Of a DNA stretch of 64,000 bases, positions 12,901 through 22,825 are shown piece after piece. Every line of letters begins with the position of its first letter. The stretch's first letter is position 1. A program made the translations under genes and the position numbers. Under the pieces are notes generated by a model. That model saw only the letters and a list, made by a program, of their open reading frames with translations, searched no databases and was not told where the DNA came from. The stretch lies in NCBI GenBank assembly GCA_905178155.1, contig CAJINV010000011.1, positions 1,571,216-1,635,215 of the forward strand, in the 5' to 3' direction. Source of the DNA: Amoebophrya sp. A120 (taxonomy: Eukaryota; Sar; Dinophyceae; Syndiniales; Amoebophryaceae).

Positions 12901-13418
12901 CCTTGTTGGAAGAGCAGAGCAGCGGCAGCGAGGATGACGAGGACGAGGAAGGACAAGGGCAAGGTGGCGGTGGTAGTAAAATGGGGACTATGAAAGGCAA
13001 GGGGAACAAGAAGGGAACATCCAAGGGGAAAAAAGGGCAAGGCAAAGGGAGCAAGTTCGACCACAATGATCTGGGGCTGGAGCTGGAGGACGATGAAGAG
13101 GAAGGGTCGGAGGAAGACCAGGAAGAGTCCGGGGAACAAGAGAGTCAAACCGACGAAGATGAAGAGGCGGAGCAAGATGAGTCTTCCTCTGGCGATGAAG
13201 AAAACGCAGCAAATGAGGGAGCTGCAAGCTCGGGCAAAAAGAAGGTTTCGCTCTCCGGTAAGAAGGGAAAGGGCAAACTGATCGAGATTTTGAAGGGCAA
13301 AGGCAAAAAGGGAAAGGGAAAGTTGATGATGCTGTTGAAAGGTGGCAAGAAGGGAAAGGGAAAGCAAGCGGGAGAAGGAAAATCTTCTTCTTCGGGGAAA
13401 GGTGGTGTGAAGAAGTAA
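6997..13418 (+). CDS. G2: acidic/lysine-rich protein, probably nuclear, unknown family
   Basis: Twelve exons: 6997-7586, 7871-7908, 8064-8267, 8441-8542, 8718-8858, 9002-9125, 9443-9517, 9778-9863, 10015-10112, 10272-10554, 10834-12003, 12280-13418. The total is 4050 nt, 1349 aa. Ten gaps are introners; the gap 8543-8717 is an ordinary GT-AG intron of 175 nt. Residues about 55-110 are an Asp/Glu stretch followed by a Lys cluster. The middle (about 110-560) is helical, with many Trp, Tyr and Lys, and is the most folded-looking part. The C-terminal half alternates acidic runs with Lys-Gly-Lys repeats, like histone-binding or nucleolar proteins. I do not recognise the family. The ATG at 6997 is preceded by AAAA; an upstream in-frame extension without ATG exists. 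Confidence 0.8.
7587..7865 (+). mobile_element. Introner, family K (279 bp)
   Basis: Left end TACGCTGAGCAAAAACGTCC mirrors right end ending GCTTTTGCTCAGGATA. TSD AAGTT/AATTT (4 of 5). Removal keeps G2 in frame. Confidence 0.8.
7909..8058 (+). mobile_element. Introner, family A (150 bp)
   Basis: TATCCTGTGCAAAAGTATCG inverted at the right end; perfect TSD GGACA. Contains the GCATGACAAAT-type inner motif. Confidence 0.9.
8268..8435 (+). mobile_element. Introner, family J (168 bp)
   Basis: Perfect TSD CTGCG. Inverted ends match the family at 5749 and 27057, with the TTTCC and GTAC cores. Confidence 0.85.
8859..8996 (+). mobile_element. Introner, family A, variant right end (138 bp)
   Basis: Perfect TSD TCGGG. 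The right terminus reads GGACA instead of the usual GGATA, yet the element-plus-five rule still keeps the frame. Confidence 0.85.
9126..9437 (+). mobile_element. Introner, family D (312 bp)
   Basis: TATGAAAGCCTCAG at left and the matching inverted TTTCATA end at right; perfect TSD GCTGC. Its ends are extended by the inner CTCAAAGTGGAAAT repeat arms. Confidence 0.9.
9518..9772 (+). mobile_element. Introner, family B (255 bp)
   Basis: GTCTGGGTCTGG core inverted at the right end (with a 2-nt insertion in the right arm); perfect TSD CACGA. Confidence 0.9.
9864..10009 (+). mobile_element. Introner, family A (146 bp)
   Basis: Perfect TSD CCAGA; TTTGCAAAAGGATCGTAC left end and inverted right end. 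Confidence 0.9.
10114..10267 (+). mobile_element. Introner, family A with diverged TSD (154 bp)
   Basis: Left TSD ACCGT, right CCCGA. The open frame needs the first four bases of the left copy and the last base of the right copy, so exactly element plus five bases is removed with the junction inside the TSD. Confidence 0.75.
10555..10828 (+). mobile_element. Introner, family B, reverse orientation (274 bp)
   Basis: Perfect TSD GGAAG. The interior is the reverse complement of the interior of the family-B copy at 12004, showing that either orientation is spliced. Confidence 0.88.
12004..12274 (+). mobile_element. Introner, family B, forward orientation (271 bp)
   Basis: Perfect TSD GGACG; left end TATCAAATGCAAATATGTCT with the inverted right end. 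Confidence 0.9.
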
Positions 13419-14768
13419 ATGTTAACGTTGCATTGCTACCAGAATGATAAACTCAACAACTTCTTGTGTTTATTCGTTTCGAAAATTTTTCAGATTTTGT
13501 GGCGTGCTGAAGCCCTAGTTTTTTTTTCATGTGTTGTTCATCAAAGCGAAGGCGAACAGCAACTCATGCTGCGACAACAGAATACACTGCATCAAGTTTC
13601 GATAAAACAAAGACGGTAGTTGCAACGAGATACGTTGACATTAGCAATTGAAACTCAAGAATGTGGCAGCTAAACCAAAAGTTTGTGTTTGATCAATATT
13701 ATTTTCAAAGGTTGTTTACTGTTTCTGTTTCTCATCTCGTGCTAACAAACTATTTACTGAAGAGAAAGATGCGCATGGACGAGTGCAGCAAGAATGCAGG
13801 AAGTGCGCAGCAGGTCTTCAAGCTCGAATGCATTGCAACAAATGCAGATGCTAAAGATGGGAATGGGTAACCTTTTATCTCGTTTGAAATAAAAATCAAT
13901 CCAATGTAACATTGGATTGAAACATTGGCAATGTTTCAAAGTGCTTTGTTGCCTCGCGGGAGTCGTGTGCCTATCCTGTGTGTACGTCTTGCTTCTGCAG
14001 TTTCATGGTTTGGTTATATTTATGTTGTTTCAGTTTTGTTTTTCTTATTCTTCCTTCTTTTCGTTTTCGAGTTGCATCCATGACGTCGTGTGGTTGCAAA
14101 TTTGAAGCAATTGGTCTTCGCAGATACAACTTCTTTCGTGTGTCTTGAGGAGGTAGTATTAATGGACAGCTGAAAATTGACAACCGCAAGAACAACGATG
14201 ATCCTGCCCTTTGCACAAGGTGCTCAAATCACAATCACTGGACCAGGGACGATCTTCTTCCTTCCACCTTCGAGTACTTGTAAGATCAGTACAGAGTGTT
14301 TGGAGCTACTATGAAATCTACCGTTCTAGCACTAGACCTTCTTGTTCTTGATTTTGATGGTTGAGCTGACTTTGTTTTACTTGAAGGCCGTGTTTGTCTT
14401 TATTTGAACGGGAATTTCTATTTGCAGGCCCACATCCACCATATTCACTTCACTTCTAGTTCCACTTCACAATCACTTCCACAATACATTCCCCTCAAAT
14501 CATTGTTCTACGTAGACGAGATCAGCATCTTCAAGTAGAGTACAGCTACACGTACTAGAAAGTTTGTCTTGACCATGACTTTTTACAGAAGAAAAATAGC
14601 ACCCTGCTCTTCTTTGCCGACACGTTTGGTCGTATTCTGGAAATAGCTGCGGCAATAGGAAGTTTTTTTTTCGAGAAGTTTTGATGAAACGATTTCATTC
14701 AAGTCTGAAACTGAATTCAAAGCCTTCACTCAGTACAGTAGAAATAGCACTCGTTTATTCCGCCCACC
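13419..14768. other. Spacer between G2 and G3
   Basis: AT-rich, no supported gene. It holds the overlapping hairpins at 13896-13938. No introner-type ends were seen here, in contrast to the flanking genes. Confidence 0.5.
13896..13938. repeat. Two overlapping perfect hairpins
   Basis: Arms 13896-13906 and 13910-13920 (11 bp, loop TAA) pair perfectly. Arms 13918-13927 and 13929-13938 (10 bp, one-base loop) also pair, and the two structures share TGA, so they are mutually exclusive. Could be a 3'-end or regulatory structure; function unknown. Confidence 0.6.
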
Positions 14769-17700
14769 ATGATGCAAGATTCCCAGGGTTTGTCTGTGAT
14801 GCTCAGCGAAGAAGAGCAGTTGCAGATGGCACTCCGCATGTCCATGGGCGAAGACGTCCAGGTCCCCCAACTCCCGCCCGCGGCAATCGGCCCCCCACTG
14901 ATCTCCACCGGCAGGCAAAACGAGCCCGACCGGGAGCCAAACGTGAGCGACGATGGATTGGAAAACAACGCTGGTGGCGGCCCGGGGACGAGAGGCCCGC
15001 GGAACAGTCCCAGGTTTGGGTTAGGAGGGAATCCTGGGGGGAGCTCCGCGCAGCAGCAGAATATGATGAACACGTTTTTTGAACAACAAAAAATCCTACA
15101 GGCAGCCGGAATAGACCCGAACGATGAAAGTAATCTGATTTTCAAACTAAAGATACTTCAGATACTGACGAAGGACTTGCTTTGTTCAGATGTACAATGT
15201 ACATATGCATGCTTGTGTTAGTGTTCATCCAACATGAGCAGGATTTTGGTATTTTTGATCAGAGAAAGTCGCGCAAAAAAACTTTCTGGATCAGGCTTTG
15301 CATTCTCTACTACATCAAAAACTAAACATTCAGGCATCATCCCCTTCGGCGGCGATGTTAATCTCCTGAACAACCCAGGAACATCAACTTCCCCCGCCGC
15401 TCCGCCGAAATCCCCCGACAGAAAAGAGTCCGTCGACAGCAACCCGGAAATTCGCAAGAGCCCGCCGGCTGGCAAAGAAGTGGACACGAGCATGTCGCGA
15501 CCCTCTGACTTCGACGATTCGAGAACACACAACAACTACCAGCAGAATTCGCTGTTCTCAGCGCTGAGCGGAGGGAATACCGACCCGAGCATGACCTCCG
15601 CCCTGGCAAATGCCGCGCTGCCGGGAAACAGTGCCGGCGATGACACGGCCCCACCAAGACCGCCGATGGGAACCAACAGCTTGCCGTCTAAGGTTGCGAA
15701 CTCCAAGCGCGTTCGGGATGAAATGACCGGCGGGAACCGTATATAAAGATTTTCGTTGACAGAGTAGAAGTACTAGCTAGAGCTACTAGAAGCGTGTCAT
15801 GGCACAGACTGACTAGACATAATTCTTGCGTTTTTTTCCTTTTGCTCGCGCTGATAGTTGCGCGCTTTTGACCGTTCTTACGAGGGAGTAGTTTTGCGTG
15901 AACTCAGTATATGAAAAAGAAATACTTTATTTGTTGATTTACAGCCTCCCCCGACGGTGGCCCGGTGAAGCAGGCGACGATAGCGGACCGGCGAATGTCC
16001 ATCACCGGCCACTCGAAAATCGTCCAGGATCTTTACATAGCGCTTTTTGGTGCTACCGCCGAGCCCGCCGATGTGGACCGGTGGGAACGCGCTGATTTTC
16101 AGTTCGCGAAAAACGTAATATTTACCGATATTTATTATTCCTTGCTAGATACTGATACATCAGTTGCACGTATAGACACAAGAAATTGTACATTAGTGAT
16201 TCATTCTTTCTGTCACACAACAGCCCCGGTTCGCGTTGGTCCAGCAAGAGGGCGGTCCTTGCGGTGTGCTTGCTGCCGTGCAAGGCCATCTGCTCCAGCG
16301 AATTCTCTTCGGTAGTCCTTCACCCGCGACAACGTCGAAAGAGCCAACTTCTATTGTGGGATCATCTTCTTCGACGAATAGAAACCCCGCCGCCGACCAA
16401 CAAGTTATTTACAAGGAGGACTTTCTGAAAGATGCGAAACTAGCTGAGTTTCTCCAGGACGACACCCGGAGGAATCTCTTCTGCGAGGCGCTTGCGGGCA
16501 TTCTTGCGAACGTCAGAACCGAGGAAGCAAAACCCTGCGTGGTTATTTCCGCTACCACCACGACCATAAACGGCGTTGCCACCGGCACCGCCCCGGCGTC
16601 TTCAAGCACCGCGCCTCCTGCAGCTGCCAGCAGTAGTACCAGCAGCCCGCTACGCCTACCGTCCCCAGTAGGGAGCGCGGGCAGTAGTGGCGGTGCTGGT
16701 GCTGCCGAGGTCGTGTCCCCGGGCGGAACGATTGCTCCAGCGGGGAATGGACCTAACAATACGCCGCTGCAAAAGGTGCACTTGAAGTTCAACGAGCCAC
16801 AAACGTGCGCGACGGAGAAAGCCGTAATTGACTTTTTCAAACAGCAGCTGGGAGAAGCCACGGTGGGCGGCACAAGTGCAGTGCAAAACAGAACTGACAC
16901 CAGCACTGCTACTGCAACAGGAGACCACCCAACAAGTAGTACAAGCACCTCTACCAGTGTCACGACAAAACCGGCCGGAATTTTGCTCTCCTTCGTCTTC
17001 TCGCTTCTTCTCACTCGTGGGATAGAGCAAGTGAAATCCGACCAGGACCAGTACGAGGGCGAGCAGCCCCTCGTTGGGCAGTTTGGCCGCTGCAGTCAGA
17101 CGCTGATGAACCTTCTCCTCACCGGCAAGGCGACGAGCAATCCTCACGACGGGGTGCAGGATGTCGGTGGCCTGCAGTTGCGAGGCGTCGAGCTTCCGGA
17201 TTTGGTGCTAGAGAAGATAAGAAAAGACTTCAACCCGCAAAACCCGCAGCGGAACCTGGATGAGCGAGCAGGTTGTACAACCAACCAAGGCGGGATGCAA
17301 TACGAAAATAAACTTCCCATGGGCTACCTCTCGCAGTACGAGTACCAGGGCCACTCCCCCGTATGAAAGTGCACAACTCTCACTCCTCCTCATTTGTATT
17401 GCGTGAACAGCAATAAGTACAGGCGTCATCAAGTTCAAGGATGCAGGTTTTGCATGACAAATTTGGACAGGCGTGTAGTGCTATTTGGGCTGCCAGACCT
17501 TGTTATGCAAACAGTGCCAAGAGCCCAGGCGTAAACACTAGGCATTTTGCATGACAAATGCGGGGGAGGGGGAGTTGTGCACCCTCATACCCCGTGGGAA
17601 ACTTCTACAAGCACCCGAAGTACCCGATTTGGATTCTCGGGTCCGAAACGCACTACACGCTGCTCTGGTCCGCGGACTATGAGGTTTTGATCGCGAATAG

Positions 17701-18829
17701 TTTCGAGGAAAAGAAGCAGCTGGTCACAAACACCTTTAATGCTGTCGCCGGTGAGGACATGGCAAACGCGGGGATGCTACCCAAGGAGAAACTGGACGAC
17801 TTGCTTCCGGCTTTCTGGGAAACCGATCGGATTTTCCAGACGCAAGACCAATATCGACTCGTGCACGCCATGCTCTCGGAGGCGGACACGGTGATACTTT
17901 TTCAAGACTGCTGGGATCAGGTACAACTTCTACTTACGACTCTGACGATGTCGTATGTTTCTTGAACTCCGAGACGGTCAACGCGAAAAATTTACTCGCC
18001 TTTTTTCTGATTAGCGCTGATCTTCGCGAAAATGGTGATCGTGCCACTATAGCAATGATCTGTGTTATTTCTACGGTGTGATCATGAGTCTGTCCATTAC
18101 AACACTCTGGTGTAAAGCTCCTTTTTCTACTTCTTGGATAGTTATGGTGAAATGATACATGTTCTTCATCACAATCGAAACACAGCTTCGCAACTGCGGC
18201 GTCTTCGAGAAGGAAGAAAAACTTCTCGGCAAATCCTTCACCCTCTTCCACTATGACGGGCTTGTGCAGGGCGGGCAGGCGATATGAGAGTGGACAAGAA
18301 CTCCCCCTCCCCCTCATTTGTGTAGTTGCATGAACAGCAACACAAGCGCTGACCGCAAAGATGCAGCTTTTGCATGACAAATTCCACCTAGAGGATTGTA
18401 GTGCTGTTTTGGATTTCGGAATCTGTCACTCTAACAGTGCTAACAGGCAAAGCGCGGATTTGGGATTTTGCATGACAAATGAGGGGGAGCAGGGAGAGTT
18501 GTGCACTTTCATAGGCGAAGTTCCAAAAAGTTTCCGCAACCGTGTCCGATCTGCCACCGGAGTTGGTGTCCCAGGACACCTATGCTTTGCAAAAGTGTAG
18601 TCGCACTAGTAGTAATCGCAATCATGCATGACAAATCTGGTTTCTTGTCTGAATCCGCATGACAAGTTCCAACGATCTTCGTGAGAAAATTTGTCATGCA
18701 ATTCATACTACACGACTCGCTTTTGCAATGCATAACACCATCGGCAACGCGTTGGTTTCCACCTTACGGACCAGATGGGGCGGCACCATGCTATTTGACG
18801 CCGAGGTCTTGCCACTGGAGCTGTTTTAA
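14769..18829 (+). CDS. G3: MINDY-3/4-type deubiquitinase with N-terminal UIM
   Basis: Eight exons: 14769-15129, 15334-15738, 15945-16114, 16224-17361, 17595-17920, 18186-18282, 18519-18580, 18740-18829. The product is 882 aa. Four gaps are GT-AG introns (204, 206, 109 and 265 nt) and three are introners. Residues 13-26 form a ubiquitin-interacting motif (Glu-Glu-x-Leu-x2-Ala-Leu-x2-Ser). The catalytic core has the Gly-Gly-Pro-Cys-Gly motif with Cys325 as predicted nucleophile, followed by Val-Leu-Ala-Ala-Val-Gln. A later Gly-Ser-Glu-Thr-His motif carries His711, the predicted general base. This matches the MINDY-3/4 (FAM188) cysteine proteases, which trim Lys48-linked polyubiquitin. Low-complexity Ser/Thr/Gly inserts make it longer than the roughly 445-aa MINDY-3. 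The start is the first of two tandem ATGs after CCCACC. Confidence 0.88.
17362..17589 (+). mobile_element. Introner, family C (228 bp)
   Basis: Left end TATGAAAGTGCACAACTC and inverted right end; perfect TSD CCCCG. Lies between the conserved tracts of the MINDY catalytic domain. Confidence 0.9.
18283..18513 (+). mobile_element. Introner, family C (231 bp)
   Basis: Perfect TSD GGCGA; TATGAGAGTG left end, CACTTTCATA right end; inner GCATGACAAAT motif present twice. Confidence 0.9.
18581..18734 (+). mobile_element. Introner, family A (154 bp)
   Basis: Perfect TSD ACACC; TATGCTTTGCAAAAGTGTAG mirrored by the right end. Confidence 0.88.
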
Positions 18830-19812
18830 TACCGGTAGTAGAAGGTGCTCGGGACATTGTTTATGTTTAATCTTCTACAACCCGGAGCTGCATCAAAGGA
18901 GAGGACGTGGAGATGAAATAGAACGAAATCTAGTGAAGACTTTCCCGCCTACCTCTGTTGAACTCCGTGTTAGTTCTTCTCAAGAACATGGTCTTCATTT
19001 CATGTGGCTACAAACGACACCACTTGTTCTTTTGATCGATCAGCAGGGGGACCACGACCTCATGAAGTGCTAACATAAAGATTTGATATGATAAAAATGG
19101 CAGCGCCGGCGGCCTACCGTCAAACAAGAAAGCAACGCATCCGCAGGTTGTAGTTCGTGATTTCGATATCATCTAGGAAGTGTGCGTAATGTAAAGAACA
19201 AAAAGAGACTGAGACAGTTCTGGTACGTAGTACTAGTATGCGAAACACAAAATAAACAGAGCCAATGACTATATCGGTCACGTCGACTGTAGGGTATGAT
19301 TGAACACCAGTCGGTCCCACTTTTATTTCTTGGCTCCAACCATTACCATATCCATCACCTCGGTACTTGCAAGTACAACGCACTACTTTCGGTTTTTCTC
19401 CAGCTCTCGTGTCCGGCTTTCATGATCTTCAGGTCTTTGGACCAGCTTGCTTCGGTTGTCGTGGCGTCGCCGATTTTTCAGCTCTCGTACTGTGCTATCT
19501 ATCCCCGTCGGTGGACTGTCTTCGCTATTTGCTTTTACTTCTTGATGAAAACATAAACGAAAACCGCGCTGCTCGACAGCACTTCTACTAGAAGTACAGA
19601 ATTTCATTTTCATCTTTCGAATGCAGGACTCCAGCAACTCAAGGTATTTTTGTGTTGAGTTATTTTTTTTTCTGTTCTCAACTTGAATTTGTTACAATTT
19701 CAATTGCGATGTCTATTTGGTATCCTCACTGATCTACTGCGCAGAACCTACTTTGATGTTGTTTTCCGGGCCTGATTCTTACAGCTGCATCGGCAGAAGG
19801 CGGGCAACTACC
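18830..19812. other. Spacer between G3 and G4, includes duplicated segment copy 1
   Basis: No supported gene. Positions 19120-19745 form copy 1 of a long diverged duplication (see the repeat entry). Short open frames here are matched by frame-disrupted sequence in the second copy, which argues against coding. Confidence 0.55.
19120..19745 (+). repeat. Long direct duplication, copy 1 (upstream of G4)
   Basis: Aligns by eye with 23465-24060 through many shared blocks, for example CCATTACCATATCCATCACC, TATCTATCCCCGTCGGTGGA and TTTTCATCTTTCGAAT, with substitutions and small indels between them. Both copies precede a predicted membrane or secreted protein gene. Confidence 0.85.
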
Positions 19813-22730
19813 ATGAGTAGGCACAAGGAGGAACTACACGTACGGATTCATATGTTATTGCTCCTCTTCCTTTTCCCGCCAGTCGTCTTTGTACTTTTCC
19901 TTGTACTAATATCCAGCTGCACGGGCGGTTTCTTTTCTCTGCAAGGCGCACGGGCCGTTTCGCTGCGCAGGGAAGCCACATCAAGAACGCACCAAAAAAG
20001 AACGAGCCAGGCGGCAAACCTCCCCGCAGACCGTGCCGAGAGTGGCGGGGAGGGCGAGGGGAGCGGGTGGCAGCCGCAGGCCGATGAAGGTCCTCCTTCC
20101 CGTATGACAATGAATAGTGCCCCGGGACGACCCCCAGAAATAAGTATTTCGGATGCGCAGTTTCCGATTGGAAAGGTTTTGTCTTGCATTCAGGAGCTAC
20201 TGGTACTGAGGAGTCTACCTGATCCAGATTCCAGTACATGAGAAGCGCAGCTGTTGCTGTGCCATTTTGCAACGCATCAAATTTTTGCTAATTCTGCACT
20301 GAAGACTTGCGACGCTGATGCATGCAAGAGGAGGACTGTTCTTATTTCGATTGGGAAAAAATATCTTTGCGCAGTCTGTTTGCATTGGACGAACGTTCTG
20401 AATGGGAAACGCTTCGAAGGAGCTTGGGGTAAGTACTAGGGGCGCTTTTCGATATGATAATACAGGGCGATTACAACTCTACCAGCACGGCGAGCGACAG
20501 CACACGTGTCCGCGTAGAACCTCCTTCGTTGTTTTCGGAGGAGCTAGAACGCATGATATCGTAAGGAAACATCCCCCCTCCCCATACTGAAAAGGTATAC
20601 TCCTAAAAAAAATTGTAATGCTGATTTGTGACCACAAATCCTGTCTCTCTTGCAAGAGAGCAAACCAACGCAAAGAATCCGCCGACTTATGCAGGCGATT
20701 TGTAATGTTGTTGCGGCTACATGACAGGCCTCTGCTATGCTATAGCACCTACACCAAAGCAGTGCCTTGAAAGCACCACGCCAAAGCCTAAGCCTGTGCA
20801 GGGGTGCTTTGAAAGCACCCCTGCACAGGCTTAGGCTTTGCCTGCAGTGCCTCACTGCAAGGCGGAGCTGATTTGTGTACTCAGATCCAGCAACAGAAAT
20901 CTCCGTTTCAATATGGGGAGGGGGGATTTTTCACTTTGATACATGACGGAAATTGACTTTCGAGTACGCGCAGGAGAGGAACCGCCTCCAGGAACTGCGG
21001 CTCGTTTCTCTCCGTTGGTGTCCTCCAAGCTGGATCGAAGAAAAGTCGACTTCGTTGGCCATTTACGGATTTATGTAAAAAAACGCTTCGGACCGGCCAG
21101 CCTGCCACTGCTCGCACTACCCCTTGGCAGAAGCGTCTTGCATTGGGCCATCGAGGTCCAAAGAGGATTACCAGTTGACCCAGCGCAGCACAAGCCTGTA
21201 CCACGCATTTCGGCGTCGCACGGTCACACTGGTACTGATTTCCAACGAACGACCAGTGACAGTCGTCTTCTTATCCTGTGTAAAGGCGCCGCGCCCATAC
21301 TTGTTATGAAAATCTTAGATGTAGTTCTTGATCTTGTACAACCCCCGGCAGCCTCTTTTGTCTAGCAAATCTGATTAAATCAAAATCTTCCATCTTGAAT
21401 ATGAATATGCCGTGAGTGGTACTACGTTTTTACACAGGATAGCTCTTTGGTACGCGGACTCCGAGGGTCAATTTGCTTGGCAGTTTACTTTTTTTCGGCC
21501 GAGAGTCTCTGTTCGGATGGGTCTCTATAATCATGCGACCGTCGAGGATCATCTTCGGACGCGGGGGCAGATGAGCTCTCTTCCTCTACTTCACAAACAC
21601 AGAGAGCGGGGGTCCTCCAATGATACTTCTACCGGTGCTGGCGCCCCGCGGCCACAGCCCCGCCGAGCCACAAGCACGACGAGCGCAGGCCTGAAGATAT
21701 CCAGTATCAAAATGAAAAATCCCCCCTCCCCATATCAAAATGGAAGTTCCTGATGCTGATTTGCATACACAAATCCGACTTGTCTTGCAGTAAGGCATTG
21801 CGGCCACATCCGCAGCCTAGCTGGGAGCGCTCAGGTGTAGTTGTGTAGCATTGCAAACGGCCGCTACCCTCTAGGACCAACAGCATGCCAAATCGCTTCC
21901 ACAATTGGGCGGATGCCTCTGCGCTTGTCTTCTTGCAAGACAGACCTGATTTGTGGCCACATATCAGCAACACAAATTTTCGGAAACATACCTTTTCAAT
22001 ATGGGGAAGGGGGATTTTTCCTGTCAATATCCAGCTTCTTTGAGCGCTCTGTTCAGTCGATCGTTCAGAACTATGCGCTCGAGGAGGTGCGCAGCCACCG
22101 CGAGGCGGCTTGCCATGCGATCTGGAGGGTAGAAAATGATGTTGAGAAAAGTATCAACAGCACTCTTCCGGAGCCAAGCCCTCGTCCTGCTCCTGGCATC
22201 GAGGTGCATATGTTGGGCTATGAACATGTTGCTGCTCTTGACGCTGCATCTTCTACTTCACCGGAGAACAGGTTGGGAGTAAGGTTGTGAGCGACGCCTT
22301 ATGAAAATGAAAGTATAATTCGGCCCCGTTGTCCCCATGTTTGTCAAAACGAAGCGAAAGCGTGTTGTAAGTACTTCTTAACGCTGAGTGGTGATTTGGA
22401 TGCACATGAAGCGTTCAAGCAACAGCCCTACTTCTCTCTGACCTGATAGGGAGCATCAAATTGCTGCGGTGTAGGTTGTGTTTTGCATCATGGCGCGGTT
22501 TTTTTCTGAATATACCGCTTCTGATTTTTCAGCATCGGGAAGAAGGCCGCTTCATTTTCTCATGATACCACGCAGCGATCGCACAGCCGAATTACGAAAC
22601 CGGTGGTTTCGTCCGGACCGCTTCGGTCGACGGTCCGCCAGACTTCGTGTTGCCACAGACCCCGGAAGAGTGGGAGCAGCTACAAGCGCTCATGGGCTAC
22701 GAGTTCCCGGACTTTCCGCCTACTGAGTAG
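19813..22730 (+). CDS. G4: predicted secreted or membrane-anchored protein, unknown family
   Basis: Best model: exons 19813-20175, 20466-20556, 20947-21271, 21447-21704, 22035-22278, 22587-22730, giving 474 aa. The gaps 20176-20465 and 22279-22586 are GT-AG introns; the other three are introners. The N-terminus has a basic start and a strongly hydrophobic stretch (about residues 15-40) ending Ser-Ser-Cys-Thr-Gly-Gly, consistent with a signal peptide or anchor. The rest is Ser/Thr/Pro-rich with a helical segment near the C-terminus. No family recognised. Uncertain points: the first exon could be separate, with translation starting at ATG 20402 or 20454; and around 21130-21270 another frame also looks coding. 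The stop codon lies in the centre of a perfect palindrome. Confidence 0.55.
20557..20941 (+). mobile_element. Introner, family E, with internal palindrome (385 bp)
   Basis: CCCCCCTCCCCATA at left and its inverse at right; perfect TSD CATGA. Contains a perfect 29-bp-arm palindrome at 20782-20840. Confidence 0.88.
20782..20840. repeat. Perfect palindrome inside an introner
   Basis: Arms of 29 bp around a single central G at 20811, no mismatches. Same architecture (one-base centre, perfect arms) as the pair at 22694-22825. Confidence 0.9.
21272..21441 (+). mobile_element. Introner, diverged A/K-like (170 bp)
   Basis: TATCCTGTGTAAA at left mirrored by TTTTTACACAGGATA at right. TSD CTTCT/GCTCT is imperfect. 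Removing element plus five keeps the frame open in G4 from 20947 to 22278. Confidence 0.7.
21705..22029 (+). mobile_element. Introner, family E (325 bp)
   Basis: TATCAAAATGAAAAATCCCC left end and inverted right end; perfect TSD TCCAG. Confidence 0.9.
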
Positions 22731-22756
22731 GCGGAAAGTCCGGGAACTCGTAGCCC
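22694..22756. repeat. Perfect palindrome spanning the G4 stop codon
   Basis: 31-bp arms around central G 22725. The left arm is the last codons of G4; the TAG at 22728-22730 begins three bases right of the centre, inside the right arm, which is non-coding. Confidence 0.92.
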
Positions 22757-22825
22757 GCGGCGCTCGCAGGGTTGCTCCGCTGTGGAGTAGTACTCCACAG
22801 CGGAGCAACCCTGCGAGCGCCGCGG
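22755..22825. repeat. Second perfect palindrome, abutting the first
   Basis: 35-bp arms around central G 22790, no mismatches, overlapping the first palindrome by two bases. GC-rich against an AT-rich surrounding. Confidence 0.92.

Noticed and set aside
20429-20465. A 37-nt GT-AG intron in G4
   Set aside because: Far shorter than every other intron here (107-310 nt); a 290-nt intron from 20176 fits frame and size better.
21124-21309. Alternative reading frame in G4 with beta-strand-like sequence
   Set aside because: Using it would break the element-plus-five rule at 21272 and needs an extra intron with no fitting splice sites; kept only as a caveat.
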